Of a stretch of DNA of 64,000 bases, positions 7,305 to 15,854 are shown one piece after another. The stretch lies in assembly GCA_927443345.1 (NCBI GenBank), contig CAKMKJ010000012.1, positions 1 to 64,000 on the forward strand, read 5' to 3'. The stretch's first letter is position 1; each line of letters starts with the position of its first letter. Below the pieces are notes generated by a model. That model saw only the letters and a program-made list of their open reading frames with translations. It did not search any database and was not told the origin of the DNA. The stretch is from an uncultured Anaerolineaceae bacterium (GTDB lineage Bacteria; Chloroflexota; Anaerolineae; Anaerolineales; Anaerolineaceae). Made by a program: the position numbers and the translations under genes.

Positions 7305-9086
7305 ATGGCGATTTTTCGTTCTCATGTTTTAGTTTGTGTGGATCCTGAATGCCTTAAAAAAGGCGCCCATGATATTATGGATGCGCTTCAGGACGAATTA
7401 GTGACAAAAGGATTGATTGACGAAATCCAGGTATTGGAAACCTCCAGAATTGGCGGTTGTGACAATGGACCTGAGATTATGGTTTACCCGGAAGGCGTAC
7501 ATTATGTCGGTATTTCACCAGATGATGTTCCTTACCTGGTGGAAGAACATTTTCTCAAAGGGCGCACCGCTGAAAAATTCGTCCTGAAAGAAAAAACATT
7601 TATTGATGAAGAGTTGAGCGCGCCTACCTCCAAAGAAGTTCGCATTGTCTTAAAGAATTGCGGCATTATCGATCCTGGGAATATTGAAGAATACCTGGCC
7701 GAAGGCGGCTACGAAGGACTTGGCAAAGTATTAACCAGCTACACTCCTGAAGAAACGATTGATATTGTGCTTCGTTCGGGTTTAGGCGGCCGCGGAGGCG
7801 CAGGCTTCCCAACTGGTAAAAAATGGCAATTCTGCCGTGCCACGCAGGAATGGCCAAAATATATGATCTGCAACGCGGATGAAGGTGATCCTGGTGCGTT
7901 TATGAACCGCCGTGTGCTTGAAGGCGATCCTCATGCGGTTATCGAAGGTATGATCATCGGCGCTTATGCTGTCGGATCAAGCCAGGGATACATCTACTGT
8001 CGGGCTGAATACCCCCTTGCAATCAAGACCCTGAATATCGCCATTGACCAGGCCCACGCGCTTGGCTTATTGGGCAAAGACATTCTTGGATCCGGTTTCG
8101 ACTTTGACCTTGAAGTGCGCATGGGTGCCGGTGCATTCGTCTGTGGTGAAGAAACAGCTTTGATGGCGTCCATCGAAGGTAAACGCGGTGAACCCCGCCC
8201 AAGACCTCCCTTCCCGGCGGTCAAGGGCTTGTTTGGCAAACCCTCCAACGTCAACAATGTTGAAACCTATGCCAATGTTCCCCAGATTATCATCAATGGA
8301 CCTGAATGGTATGCCTCTTATGGCACCGAAAAATCCAAAGGAACCAAAACCTTTGCTTTGGCCGGCGATGTTCAACATACCGGTTTAATTGAAGTTCCTT
8401 TTGGCTTAACACTGCGTGAAATCATTTTTGACGTAGGCGGCGGTATCAAAGACGGCAAAGCATTTAAAGCCATCCAAACCGGCGGCCCAATGGGCGGTTG
8501 TTTGCCGGCTGAATTCCTTGACCTGCCCGTGGATTACCAGGAACTCGCTAAAGCCGGTTCCATCATGGGATCAGGCGGTCTTGTGGTAATGGACGAAGAC
8601 ACCTGCATGGTGGATATCGCCCGCTTTTTCATGGACTTTGTTCAGGATGAATCCTGTGGCAAATGCACCCCCTGTCGTGTTGGTACACGCAGAATTCTTG
8701 AAATTCTCGAAGGCATATGTGAAGGCCGTGGCAAAGAAAGTGATCTTGACACGCTTGAAATGCTCTGCGAACAAATTCAAGAAGACAGCTTGTGCGGTCT
8801 CGGACAAGGTGCTCCAAACCCGGTGGTCAGCACACTGAAGCATTTCCGTTCAGAATATGAAGCACACATCAAAGAAAAACGCTGCCCGGCTAAAGTTTGT
8901 AAACCATTAATCCGCTACGATATCGTTGATGGTCCATGCACCGGATGTACAGTTTGCGCGCGCAACTGCCCGGTCAATTGCATCACCGGTGAACGCAGAC
9001 AAACCCATGTAATCGATCCTGATGTTTGTGTGCGCTGCGGTATTTGTATGCAAGTTTGCAACTTTAATGCAATTGTCATCAATTAG
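7305..9086 (+). CDS. NuoF/HydB-like flavoprotein with C-terminal 2x[4Fe-4S] ferredoxin domain, copy 1
   Basis: 593 residues. Order: N-terminal thioredoxin-like domain (C11, C16 and C52 visible, one ligand short of four); NADH/FMN-binding domain with GGRGGAGFPTGKKW (161-174) and EGKRGEPRPRPPFP; SLBB-like segment; [4Fe-4S] site ESCGKCTPC (about 447-455) with the distal CGLGQ; then a two-cluster ferredoxin tail (CTGCTVCARNCP near 545 and CVRCGICMQVC near 575). The ferredoxin tail is characteristic of HydB of electron-bifurcating hydrogenases and not of respiratory NuoF. The gene should oxidise or reduce NAD(P)(H) and may exchange electrons with ferredoxin. Confidence 0.92.
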   Translation: MAIFRSHVLVCVDPECLKKGAHDIMDALQDELVTKGLIDEIQVLETSRIGGCDNGPEIMVYPEGVHYVGISPDDVPYLVEEHFLKGRTAEKFVLKEKTFIDEELSAPTSKEVRIVLKNCGIIDPGNIEEYLAEGGYEGLGKVLTSYTPEETIDIVLRSGLGGRGGAGFPTGKKWQFCRATQEWPKYMICNADEGDPGAFMNRRVLEGDPHAVIEGMIIGAYAVGSSQGYIYCRAEYPLAIKTLNIAIDQAHALGLLGKDILGSGFDFDLEVRMGAGAFVCGEETALMASIEGKRGEPRPRPPFPAVKGLFGKPSNVNNVETYANVPQIIINGPEWYASYGTEKSKGTKTFALAGDVQHTGLIEVPFGLTLREIIFDVGGGIKDGKAFKAIQTGGPMGGCLPAEFLDLPVDYQELAKAGSIMGSGGLVVMDEDTCMVDIARFFMDFVQDESCGKCTPCRVGTRRILEILEGICEGRGKESDLDTLEMLCEQIQEDSLCGLGQGAPNPVVSTLKHFRSEYEAHIKEKRCPAKVCKPLIRYDIVDGPCTGCTVCARNCPVNCITGERRQTHVIDPDVCVRCGICMQVCNFNAIVIN

Positions 9087-9155
9087 TTTTGTTGAAGCGG
9101 AGTACGACGTTCTTCCTTCAACTTGATTAAACCATCAGAGCCGAGGAGGAGAAAC

Positions 9156-9635
9156 ATGACAATTGAAACGAAAGACAGTAAGGTTGTGCTGGAAGCAGTG
9201 CAATCTGCTGTCACGCGTTATGGCGCGTCGCAAGATGAATTGATACCGATTTTGAACGACGTCAACCGTGAAATTGGTTATCTGCCCGGTGAAGCACTGG
9301 ATGAACTCAGCCGTTTGCTGAAAGTTCCGAAAAGCCAGCTTTTCTCTGTGGCAAGTTTTTATCGCATGCTTTCAACCAAGCCGCGTGGAAAACATGTGCT
9401 TCAGTTTTGCGAAAGTGCCCCTTGTCATGTAGCTGGCGGCCGTGAAGTATGGCTGGCAGTTAAAGAGGTTCTGAAAATCGAAGAGAACGAAACCACGCCT
9501 GATGGTAAATGGACTTTAATTACAACCAGTTGTCTTGGTGTTTGCGGCGTAGGCCCTGTAATGATGATTGATGACGACGTAATCGGAAACGTGGACCCCG
9601 CTCAGGTCCCGGACATCCTCGCCAAGTATCAATAG
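9156..9635 (+). CDS. NuoE/HydC-like [2Fe-2S] subunit, copy 2
   Basis: 159 residues from the ATG at 9156, which has GAGGAGG five bases upstream; a TTG 33 bases earlier lacks such a site. The fold and ligands repeat those of the gene at 5788: CESAPC (C-x4-C) and CLGVC (C-x3-C). Sequence differs clearly from copy 1, so this is an old duplication or separate acquisition, not a recent copy. It is followed after 12 bp by a second NuoF-like gene, so the two form a second diaphorase pair within the same operon. Confidence 0.9.
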   Translation: MTIETKDSKVVLEAVQSAVTRYGASQDELIPILNDVNREIGYLPGEALDELSRLLKVPKSQLFSVASFYRMLSTKPRGKHVLQFCESAPCHVAGGREVWLAVKEVLKIEENETTPDGKWTLITTSCLGVCGVGPVMMIDDDVIGNVDPAQVPDILAKYQ

Positions 9636-9647
9636 AAGGAGGCTGAC

Positions 9648-11282
9648 ATGAAAGCGATTCGTTCCATGGTTTTAGTCTCCAGTGATGCCCAGAGCATTGC
9701 AAATGGCGCTAAAGAGGTTTATCAAGCGCTTCAACGCGAAATCGCCGCTTTTGGTCTTGAAAATGAAATTTCCTTGACCATGGTTGGCGATGTTGGCCGA
9801 CACGATGCCTCACCACTTGTGATCATTTACCCTGAAGCTACTATTTACGGCCCGGTAAAACAAGAGGATGTTCATTACATCGTGGAAGAACATCTTTACA
9901 AAGGGCGTATCGCAGCATCCATGCAAGCTCCGGTGCGTGAACTTTCAGGCAAAATCGCCTGGTTGTCAGCGCGTAAGGGCACGTTACCCGCAGAACAGCG
10001 TATTGTCCTTGAAAGAGCGGGTGTCATCGACCCATATTCCATTGATGATTACATCATTCATGATGGATATCAGGCGCTGGCCAAAGCATTGACCGATATG
10101 ACGCCTGATCAGATATTTGACATTTTAGAAGCCTCCGGTTTACGCGGACGCGGAGGTGCGGGCTTTCCAACTGGCACCAAATGGCGGTTCGTTAACCGTG
10201 CGAAGAACGACAAGAAGTATGTGGTTTGCAATGCTGATGAAAGCGAACCTGGCACGTTCAAAGATCGTTTGATCCTTGAAGGCGATCCTCACTCTATCAT
10301 CGAAGCCATGGCCATCGCGGCATACGCGGTGGGTGCAGATGAAGGTTATTTCTACATCCGCGGCGAATATGTGCTGGCACAAGAACGCGTTCGCAAAGCC
10401 ATTGAACAAGCCAAAGAAATGGGCTTTTTGGGCAAGAACATCTTCGGCACTGATTTTAACCTGGAGCTGCATGTGCATGCAGGCGCAGGTGCTTATATCT
10501 GCGGTGAAGAAACTGCCCTGATTGAATCCATCGAAGGCAAACGCGGAGAACCTCGTCCACGTCCGCCTTATCCGACCACCAATGGCTTGTGGGGCAAACC
10601 TACCCTGGTAAATAATGTCGAAACCATGGCTAATGTTGCACCTATTTTGCGAAACGGTGCTGATTGGTATCGCAGCTTCGGACCAAAAAACAGCCCGGGC
10701 ACCAAGGTTTACACCATCCTGGGAAACCTGAATGTTACCGGATTGATCGAAGTGCCCATGGGCATTACGCTGCGAGAAGTTATTGCAATTTATGGCAAAG
10801 GAATGAAGAACGACAAGACCTTTAAACTGGCTCAAACCGGTGGTTCATCGGGATCAATCGTCCCTGCGATTTTGCAAGATACCCCCATGGACTTTGACTC
10901 TTTCAGCAATGCAGGTGTGGCATTAGGCTCAGGCGCATTATTAATTTGCGATGAAGACACCTGTGTGGTTGACCTCGCGAAAACGTTGTTGAATTTTTTC
11001 CGCAAAGAGTCATGTGGTAAATGCAACCCTTGCCGCATCGGCAATCAAAGAGCTTTTGAAATATTAACCAACATTTCTGAAGGAACAGGCACATTGAATG
11101 ACCTAACGGACCTGATGAATTTAAGCGATAACCTTTACCAGTTATCCAATTGCGGTCTTGGTCAGACCGCGGGTGCACCGATTCGTGATATTTTGAATCA
11201 CTATCGCGCAGAGGTAGAAGCCCATATTCGATTGAAAGTATGCCCAACGGGTATCTGCCCGATGAGCGGTAAGAAGATTTAG
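9648..11282 (+). CDS. NuoF/HoxF-like NADH-binding flavoprotein, copy 2, lacking the N-terminal cluster
   Basis: 544 residues with the NADH/FMN motifs GLRGRGGAGFPTGTKW and EGKRGEPRPRPPYP and the N3-type cluster site ESCGKCNPC plus distal CGLGQ. It differs from copy 1 in two ways. The N-terminal thioredoxin-like domain has kept its shape (about residues 1-90) but has no cysteine, so it cannot hold a [2Fe-2S] cluster. The C-terminus stops shortly after VCPTGICPMSG without a ferredoxin domain. GGAGG precedes the ATG. The start of the [NiFe]-linked gene block lies 32 bp downstream, which suggests this copy is the dedicated NADH module of the hydrogenase. Confidence 0.92.
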   Translation: MKAIRSMVLVSSDAQSIANGAKEVYQALQREIAAFGLENEISLTMVGDVGRHDASPLVIIYPEATIYGPVKQEDVHYIVEEHLYKGRIAASMQAPVRELSGKIAWLSARKGTLPAEQRIVLERAGVIDPYSIDDYIIHDGYQALAKALTDMTPDQIFDILEASGLRGRGGAGFPTGTKWRFVNRAKNDKKYVVCNADESEPGTFKDRLILEGDPHSIIEAMAIAAYAVGADEGYFYIRGEYVLAQERVRKAIEQAKEMGFLGKNIFGTDFNLELHVHAGAGAYICGEETALIESIEGKRGEPRPRPPYPTTNGLWGKPTLVNNVETMANVAPILRNGADWYRSFGPKNSPGTKVYTILGNLNVTGLIEVPMGITLREVIAIYGKGMKNDKTFKLAQTGGSSGSIVPAILQDTPMDFDSFSNAGVALGSGALLICDEDTCVVDLAKTLLNFFRKESCGKCNPCRIGNQRAFEILTNISEGTGTLNDLTDLMNLSDNLYQLSNCGLGQTAGAPIRDILNHYRAEVEAHIRLKVCPTGICPMSGKKI

Positions 11283-11314
11283 AATTTTTGCATTTTGACA
11301 GGAGCATAATAATA

Positions 11315-13264
11315 ATGGCGACGATTACAATTAACGGCAATAAACTGGAAGTCCCCGATGGGATGACTGTTTTACGAGCTGCTCAGGCCAACGGAATTGA
11401 AATTCCCACCCTGTGTGATCACCCCCATCTGACCCCTTACGGCGGCTGCCGTTTGTGCCTGGTCGAGGTGGAAGGTGCCCGCACCTTACAGCCGTCTTGC
11501 ACCTTGCCCGTGAGCAACAACATGGTGGTCAAGACCGATACAAAGAAGGTGCTTGATGCACGTAAATTTGTTCTTACCCTGATCTTTAGCGAACGCAACC
11601 ATTTCTGCCCGTATTGCCAGGTCAGCGGAGGAGATTGCGAACTGCAGAACGCAGCCTACAACGAGGGAATGACCCATTGGCCGCTCTCTCCAAACTACAC
11701 AACCTTCCCCATGGATGCATCACATCCCCACATCATCATGGAAGCCAACCGCTGCATCCTCTGCCGCCGCTGCGTCCGTGCTTGTGGAGATTTGGTCGGT
11801 AATTACACTTTGGGTTTCGAAGAACGCGGTGCCAACAGCATCCTCGTTGCGGATACCGGTGTTCCCCTGGGCGAAAGTACTTGTATCTCTTGTGGTGCTT
11901 GTGTGCAAGTTTGCCCCACTGGCGCTTTGATTGACCGCTGGAGCGCTTATCGCGGCCGCGAAACACAGGTTGATATTACCAATACGGTCTGTGTTGCCTG
12001 CTCTGTTGGCTGTAAAGTCAACGTACTGACTCGCAACAACAGCCTCGTCCGCATCGAAGGCGATTGGGAAGGTGCAGTCAATGAAGGGCTGCTATGCGAA
12101 CTCGGTCGTTTTGATCCTATGAAAGTGGATTGCGAACGCATCGCCACACCTATGATCCGCAAGAACGGCGCCCTTAAAGCCGCCACCTGGGATGAAGCGC
12201 TAAGCACTATTGCATCCCAATTGAAACCCCTTTCTGGAAAATCCGCTGATGGTGTGGCTGCTTTAATCTCTACCCGCCAGCCCATCGAAGCCATTTCTCT
12301 ATTCAAAGAACTCTTTGCTGACCAATTGGGCAGCGGTATGGTAACCACAACAGAAGAAGGCGAATTTACTGCTGATAGTGCGGTATATGCTGATACGGTT
12401 AATAAAGCTTTCGAAACCGATCTTAAAGCCTTACAGACTGCCGGAGCAGTCATGGTTGTGGATGCAGATCTCGTGAAAGATCACCAGGTTGCTGGTTTCT
12501 TCATCAAACGAAAACTTTCTGCCGGTACCAACCTGCTGGTTGTTGATAAAAAAGAAAATGGTTTGAATCCATTTGCCAACAAAGTTCTCAAAGCAGGCAA
12601 AGGATCAAATGCAGATATTTTCAAGGGCTTAATCGCCGCAGTCGTCAAATTGGGACTTGCCAAAGGCAAGACTGCCATCAAAGCCACCGATTTAGATGGT
12701 TTTGCTGCTGCCACCGGTTTGAAAACAGATGATTACCTTGATGCCGCTTTCGTTCTTACCTCCGCTGAAAAACCCGTTTTCGTTTATGAGAACGGATCAG
12801 ACCTGGCCGTGTTAAAAGAATTAGTTGATGTTGTAGAAGGCCAATTACTCAGCCTCAAAGGTGGATCGAACAGCCTGGCTGCCTCACAACTACACCTTGA
12901 CAAAACCTTCAAGATCAATGGTCATAAAGCAGCTTTCTTTGCGATTGGCGATGGCGAGGCTTCACAGAAATCCGTCAAGGAATTTGAAAAAGCACCCTTC
13001 AAAGTTGTTTTGGCCACTTATGCATCTGCTCTGACCGGTGTTGCTGACGTCGTTTTGCCCTCAACCAATTGGTTGGAACAAGAAGGCCACTATATTAACC
13101 TTGAAGGTAAAACACAATGGGCAAAAATAGCCATTACCCCGGCTGAAGAATCTTGGACCACGGTCCAGACGTTGAACGCTTTAGCAGAAAAACTGAGCGT
13201 CAAATTAACCGCTGATTGGACGAAAGAGATGCATGAACGTGTCTCCGTCGTTGAAATCTCATAA
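11315..13264 (+). CDS. NuoG/HoxU-like multi-cluster electron-transfer subunit
   Basis: 649 residues from ATG 11315 (AGGAG upstream; an earlier TTG at 11288 lacks a site). Cluster motifs in order: an N-terminal [2Fe-2S] ferredoxin domain (LCDHP, GGCRLC, SC), a His/Cys [4Fe-4S] site HFCPYCQVSGGDC, two bacterial ferredoxin clusters (CILCRRCVRAC and CISCGACVQVCP), and a Fe4S4-Mop-type site CVACSVGC with a distal LLCELGRFD. The C-terminal 400 residues have a molybdopterin-oxidoreductase-like fold, probably without cofactor as in NuoG. HoxU of simple NAD-hydrogenases is only about 240 residues, so this long form resembles NuoG/HydA-type subunits. Confidence 0.88.
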   Translation: MATITINGNKLEVPDGMTVLRAAQANGIEIPTLCDHPHLTPYGGCRLCLVEVEGARTLQPSCTLPVSNNMVVKTDTKKVLDARKFVLTLIFSERNHFCPYCQVSGGDCELQNAAYNEGMTHWPLSPNYTTFPMDASHPHIIMEANRCILCRRCVRACGDLVGNYTLGFEERGANSILVADTGVPLGESTCISCGACVQVCPTGALIDRWSAYRGRETQVDITNTVCVACSVGCKVNVLTRNNSLVRIEGDWEGAVNEGLLCELGRFDPMKVDCERIATPMIRKNGALKAATWDEALSTIASQLKPLSGKSADGVAALISTRQPIEAISLFKELFADQLGSGMVTTTEEGEFTADSAVYADTVNKAFETDLKALQTAGAVMVVDADLVKDHQVAGFFIKRKLSAGTNLLVVDKKENGLNPFANKVLKAGKGSNADIFKGLIAAVVKLGLAKGKTAIKATDLDGFAAATGLKTDDYLDAAFVLTSAEKPVFVYENGSDLAVLKELVDVVEGQLLSLKGGSNSLAASQLHLDKTFKINGHKAAFFAIGDGEASQKSVKEFEKAPFKVVLATYASALTGVADVVLPSTNWLEQEGHYINLEGKTQWAKIAITPAEESWTTVQTLNALAEKLSVKLTADWTKEMHERVSVVEIS

Positions 13265-13285
13265 TAAGTAAGAGAAGGAGAGATT

Positions 13286-13828
13286 ATGGCTAAACCAAAA
13301 GTCTCATCAGATTGGCTGGCAGGCTGCGCTGGCTGCCACATGTCTTTGTTGGATATGGACGAACGCATTGTGGATGTCATCAACCTGGTCGATCTGCGTT
13401 CCACCCCGATTACAGATCTCAAACACCCGGATGAAAGTGGTGTGGATGTAGGCATTCTTGAAGGCGGCATTAACAACTCATATAACGAAGAAGTCGCAGT
13501 CAATATGCGCTCTCACTGCAAAATTCTTGTCGCTTTTGGCGATTGTGCCGTGTTTGGTGGTGTTCCTGCTATGCGCAATTTCTTCACCCTTGAAGAAACA
13601 CTGCGCCGCGCATATATCGAAACTGAAAGCACCGATGAAAGTGGACATATTCCCAACGATCCTGAATTGGCAGTACCAATGAAGGTTCATGCAATTCAAG
13701 ATTTTGTTAAGGTGGATGTGTTCCTTCCAGGTTGCCCCCCGAGTGCAGATGCAATTTTCCATGTCTTGAGTGAACTCGGTCAGGGTAGAGTCCCTGAACT
13801 CAAGGGCGACACCCTGCACTGGAATTAG
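13286..13828 (+). CDS. hoxY: [NiFe] hydrogenase small subunit (HoxY-like, group 3 type)
   Basis: 180 residues. Ligands for the proximal [4Fe-4S] cluster are visible: WLAGCAGCHMSLLD (C14, C17), GDCAVFGG and LPGCPPSADAI. The short length, with no twin-arginine signal and no medial/distal clusters, is typical of cytosolic NAD-linked (group 3) enzymes. It transfers electrons between the [NiFe] site of the large subunit and the NuoG-like subunit encoded just upstream. GGAG lies seven bases before the ATG, and 15 bp separate it from the large-subunit gene. Confidence 0.93.
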   Translation: MAKPKVSSDWLAGCAGCHMSLLDMDERIVDVINLVDLRSTPITDLKHPDESGVDVGILEGGINNSYNEEVAVNMRSHCKILVAFGDCAVFGGVPAMRNFFTLEETLRRAYIETESTDESGHIPNDPELAVPMKVHAIQDFVKVDVFLPGCPPSADAIFHVLSELGQGRVPELKGDTLHWN

Positions 13829-13843
13829 ATGAGGAGTCATTAA

Positions 13844-15274
13844 ATGGTAGCTCAAAAAATAACGATTGAACCCGTAACCCGGATCGAAGGCCATGCCAAA
13901 GTCACTATTCGTATGAATGCAGGCGGCAAAGTTGATCATGCCTATTTGCATGTTAACGAATTCCGCGGTTTTGAAAAATTCTGTGAAGGTCGCATGGTCT
14001 TTGAAATGCCCCTCATCACACCTCGTATTTGCGGCATCTGTCCTGTCAGCCACCATTTGGCTGCGGCCAAAGCTGGCGATGATGTCTTGGGTGCTCCACC
14101 TCCGCGCCCTGCCAACCTTTTGCGCGAATTAATGCACATGGGTCAGATCGTTCAAAGTCACGGCATGCATTTCTTCGAACTGGCCGGACCCGATTTATTG
14201 CTTGGATTTGATTCTGATCCTGCCCTTCGCAACGTTGTAGGGCTGCTTCAGGCCAACCCTGATCTCACAGTTAAAGCCGTTCAACTTCGCAAATGGGGAC
14301 AGGAAATCATCCGAATTCTTGGTGGACGCCGTATTCACCCCAACTTCGCCGTCCCAGGTGGTGTCAACAAAGCCCTCACCCAAGACGAACGTGATACCAT
14401 CCTTGCGGGATATGATGATGCTTTAGCTACAACCATGGCAGCCATCGGCATCATGCAAGGCTGGGCTGAAGCTAATATGGAAGATATTAATAAATTTGGT
14501 GTCTTCTCTACTGGTTATCTCGGTCTAGTAAAAGACGCTAATACACTTGAGTTGTATGATGGCGATATTCGGTTGACCAGCTCAACCGGCAAGGAACTCG
14601 AAAAGTTTGATCCGCGCAATTACCTGGATTACATTTCTGAGCATGTCGAAAACTGGTCTTACTTGAAATTCCCGTATTACAAGAAACTCGGTTATCCCGG
14701 TGGTGTCTACCGTGTTGGTCCTCTTGGACGATTGAATAATTCAGATCGAATGGCCACTCCGCTTGCGGATGCAGAACTCAAGAAATTCAAACAATTAAAC
14801 GGCGGAAAACCCGTTGAGAACACCTTGCATTATCACACAGCGCGGTTGATTGAGACAGTTTACGCGATTGAGAATGTAAAAGTCTTGCTGGAAGATGCTG
14901 ATATCCTGAGCAACGACATTCTCAATACCTGCCGCGACCCGAAACCCTCCGGTGTGGGTGTGATTGAAGCCCCTCGAGGCACCCTCATCCATCACTATTG
15001 GATGAACCAGAACCAACAGATTGAAAGAGTCAACTTGATCGTCTCAACCGGTCACAACAACTGGGCCATGAGTGAAGCTGTTGACAGCGTTGCCAAAACC
15101 TATATACCTGATGCCGAACATGTTACTGAAGGCATGTTGAACCGGGTTGAAGCCGCCATCCGTGCCCATGATCCCTGCCTCTCTTGCTCAACACATGCAG
15201 TGGGTCAAATGCCCATTATCCTGGAAGTTCGAGATTCATCAGACCAATTGGTCAAGACCATCACCAGGAATTAG
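13844..15274 (+). CDS. hoxH: [NiFe] hydrogenase large subunit (HoxH-like, group 3d type)
   Basis: 476 residues. The four [NiFe] cysteines are present: RICGIC (C63, C66) and DPCLSC (C445, C448). After DPCLSCSTH a 25-residue tail (AVGQMP to the end) matches the C-terminal extension removed by a maturation endopeptidase after nickel insertion; the endopeptidase gene lies 75 bp downstream. The pattern matches the cytosolic NAD-reducing type and not uptake or energy-converting enzymes. A strong hairpin terminator directly follows the stop. Confidence 0.95.
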   Translation: MVAQKITIEPVTRIEGHAKVTIRMNAGGKVDHAYLHVNEFRGFEKFCEGRMVFEMPLITPRICGICPVSHHLAAAKAGDDVLGAPPPRPANLLRELMHMGQIVQSHGMHFFELAGPDLLLGFDSDPALRNVVGLLQANPDLTVKAVQLRKWGQEIIRILGGRRIHPNFAVPGGVNKALTQDERDTILAGYDDALATTMAAIGIMQGWAEANMEDINKFGVFSTGYLGLVKDANTLELYDGDIRLTSSTGKELEKFDPRNYLDYISEHVENWSYLKFPYYKKLGYPGGVYRVGPLGRLNNSDRMATPLADAELKKFKQLNGGKPVENTLHYHTARLIETVYAIENVKVLLEDADILSNDILNTCRDPKPSGVGVIEAPRGTLIHHYWMNQNQQIERVNLIVSTGHNNWAMSEAVDSVAKTYIPDAEHVTEGMLNRVEAAIRAHDPCLSCSTHAVGQMPIILEVRDSSDQLVKTITRN

Positions 15275-15298
15275 CAGAAACCGGAAGATAAAAACTAA

Positions 15299-15335
15299 AC
15301 GCGATGCTGCAGAAAACCTGCACATCGCGTTTTTT
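15299..15335 (+). terminator. rho-independent terminator after the hydrogenase large subunit
   Basis: ACGCGATG and CATCGCGT pair over 8 bp, with an inner TGCAG/CTGCA helix and AAAAC loop, followed by a run of T. It separates the structural genes from the endopeptidase gene, which begins 15 bp later on the same strand. It probably acts as an attenuator that gives more structural than maturation transcript. Confidence 0.85.
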
Positions 15336-15349
15336 CTAAAAGGTAAACT

Positions 15350-15835
15350 TTGAAAACACTACTCTATGGCTATGGAAATCCAGACCGACAAGACGACGGC
15401 GTTGCCTGGCATGTGCTGCATGAAATCATGAAGCATTACGGTTTGCCTGTGTCTGACGATTTGGATGTTGACTTCCACGATGAACAACGTCAAATGGATT
15501 ACGATTTCCAGCTTCAACTCACACCTGAAATCGCAGATGATCTGGATGTTTATGACAGGGTCTGTTTTATTGATGCACACACGGGGGCGGTTCCCGAAGA
15601 AATCCATTTGGAGAAAGTAACTGCTAATTTTCAAAAATCGCCCCTCACACATCATCTTACGGCTGCCTCTTTGCTTTCGATTGCAGACACTCTGCATCAC
15701 AAAGTACCAGAAACAATCCTCGTTTCTGTCAGAGGCTACGAATTTGGTTTTGCACAATCTTTGTCTGCTGCCACATCTTCCTTGACTAGACAAGCTGCTG
15801 ATATTATTATCAAATGGCTTGAAGAAGAACATTGA
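15350..15835 (+). CDS. hydrogenase maturation endopeptidase (HoxW-like)
   Basis: 161 residues with the HycI/HoxW-family nickel-sensing signature GYGNPDRQDDG (7-17) and the conserved FIDAHTG segment. It cleaves the C-terminal peptide from the large subunit after nickel insertion. The start is a TTG at 15350; no ATG fits, since the GYGNP motif follows within seven residues. It sits just after the large-subunit gene and its terminator and 19 bp before the transporter gene. Confidence 0.88.
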   Translation: MKTLLYGYGNPDRQDDGVAWHVLHEIMKHYGLPVSDDLDVDFHDEQRQMDYDFQLQLTPEIADDLDVYDRVCFIDAHTGAVPEEIHLEKVTANFQKSPLTHHLTAASLLSIADTLHHKVPETILVSVRGYEFGFAQSLSAATSSLTRQAADIIIKWLEEEH

Positions 15836-15854
15836 AGAAAATCTGGGGATACTA

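Noticed and set aside
10140-10835. 231-codon open frame antisense to the second NuoF gene
   Set aside because: It lies wholly opposite a well-conserved gene, has no ribosome-binding site and shows no family features; long antisense frames are expected from the codon use here.
13478-14056. 192-codon open frame antisense to hoxY/hoxH
   Set aside because: It covers two conserved hydrogenase genes on the other strand and has no supporting signals.
5788-15274. [FeFe] hydrogenase (HydA) as partner of the HydB/HydC-like genes
   Set aside because: No H-cluster motif is present in any protein of the region; the only hydrogenase catalytic subunit seen is the [NiFe] HoxH type.
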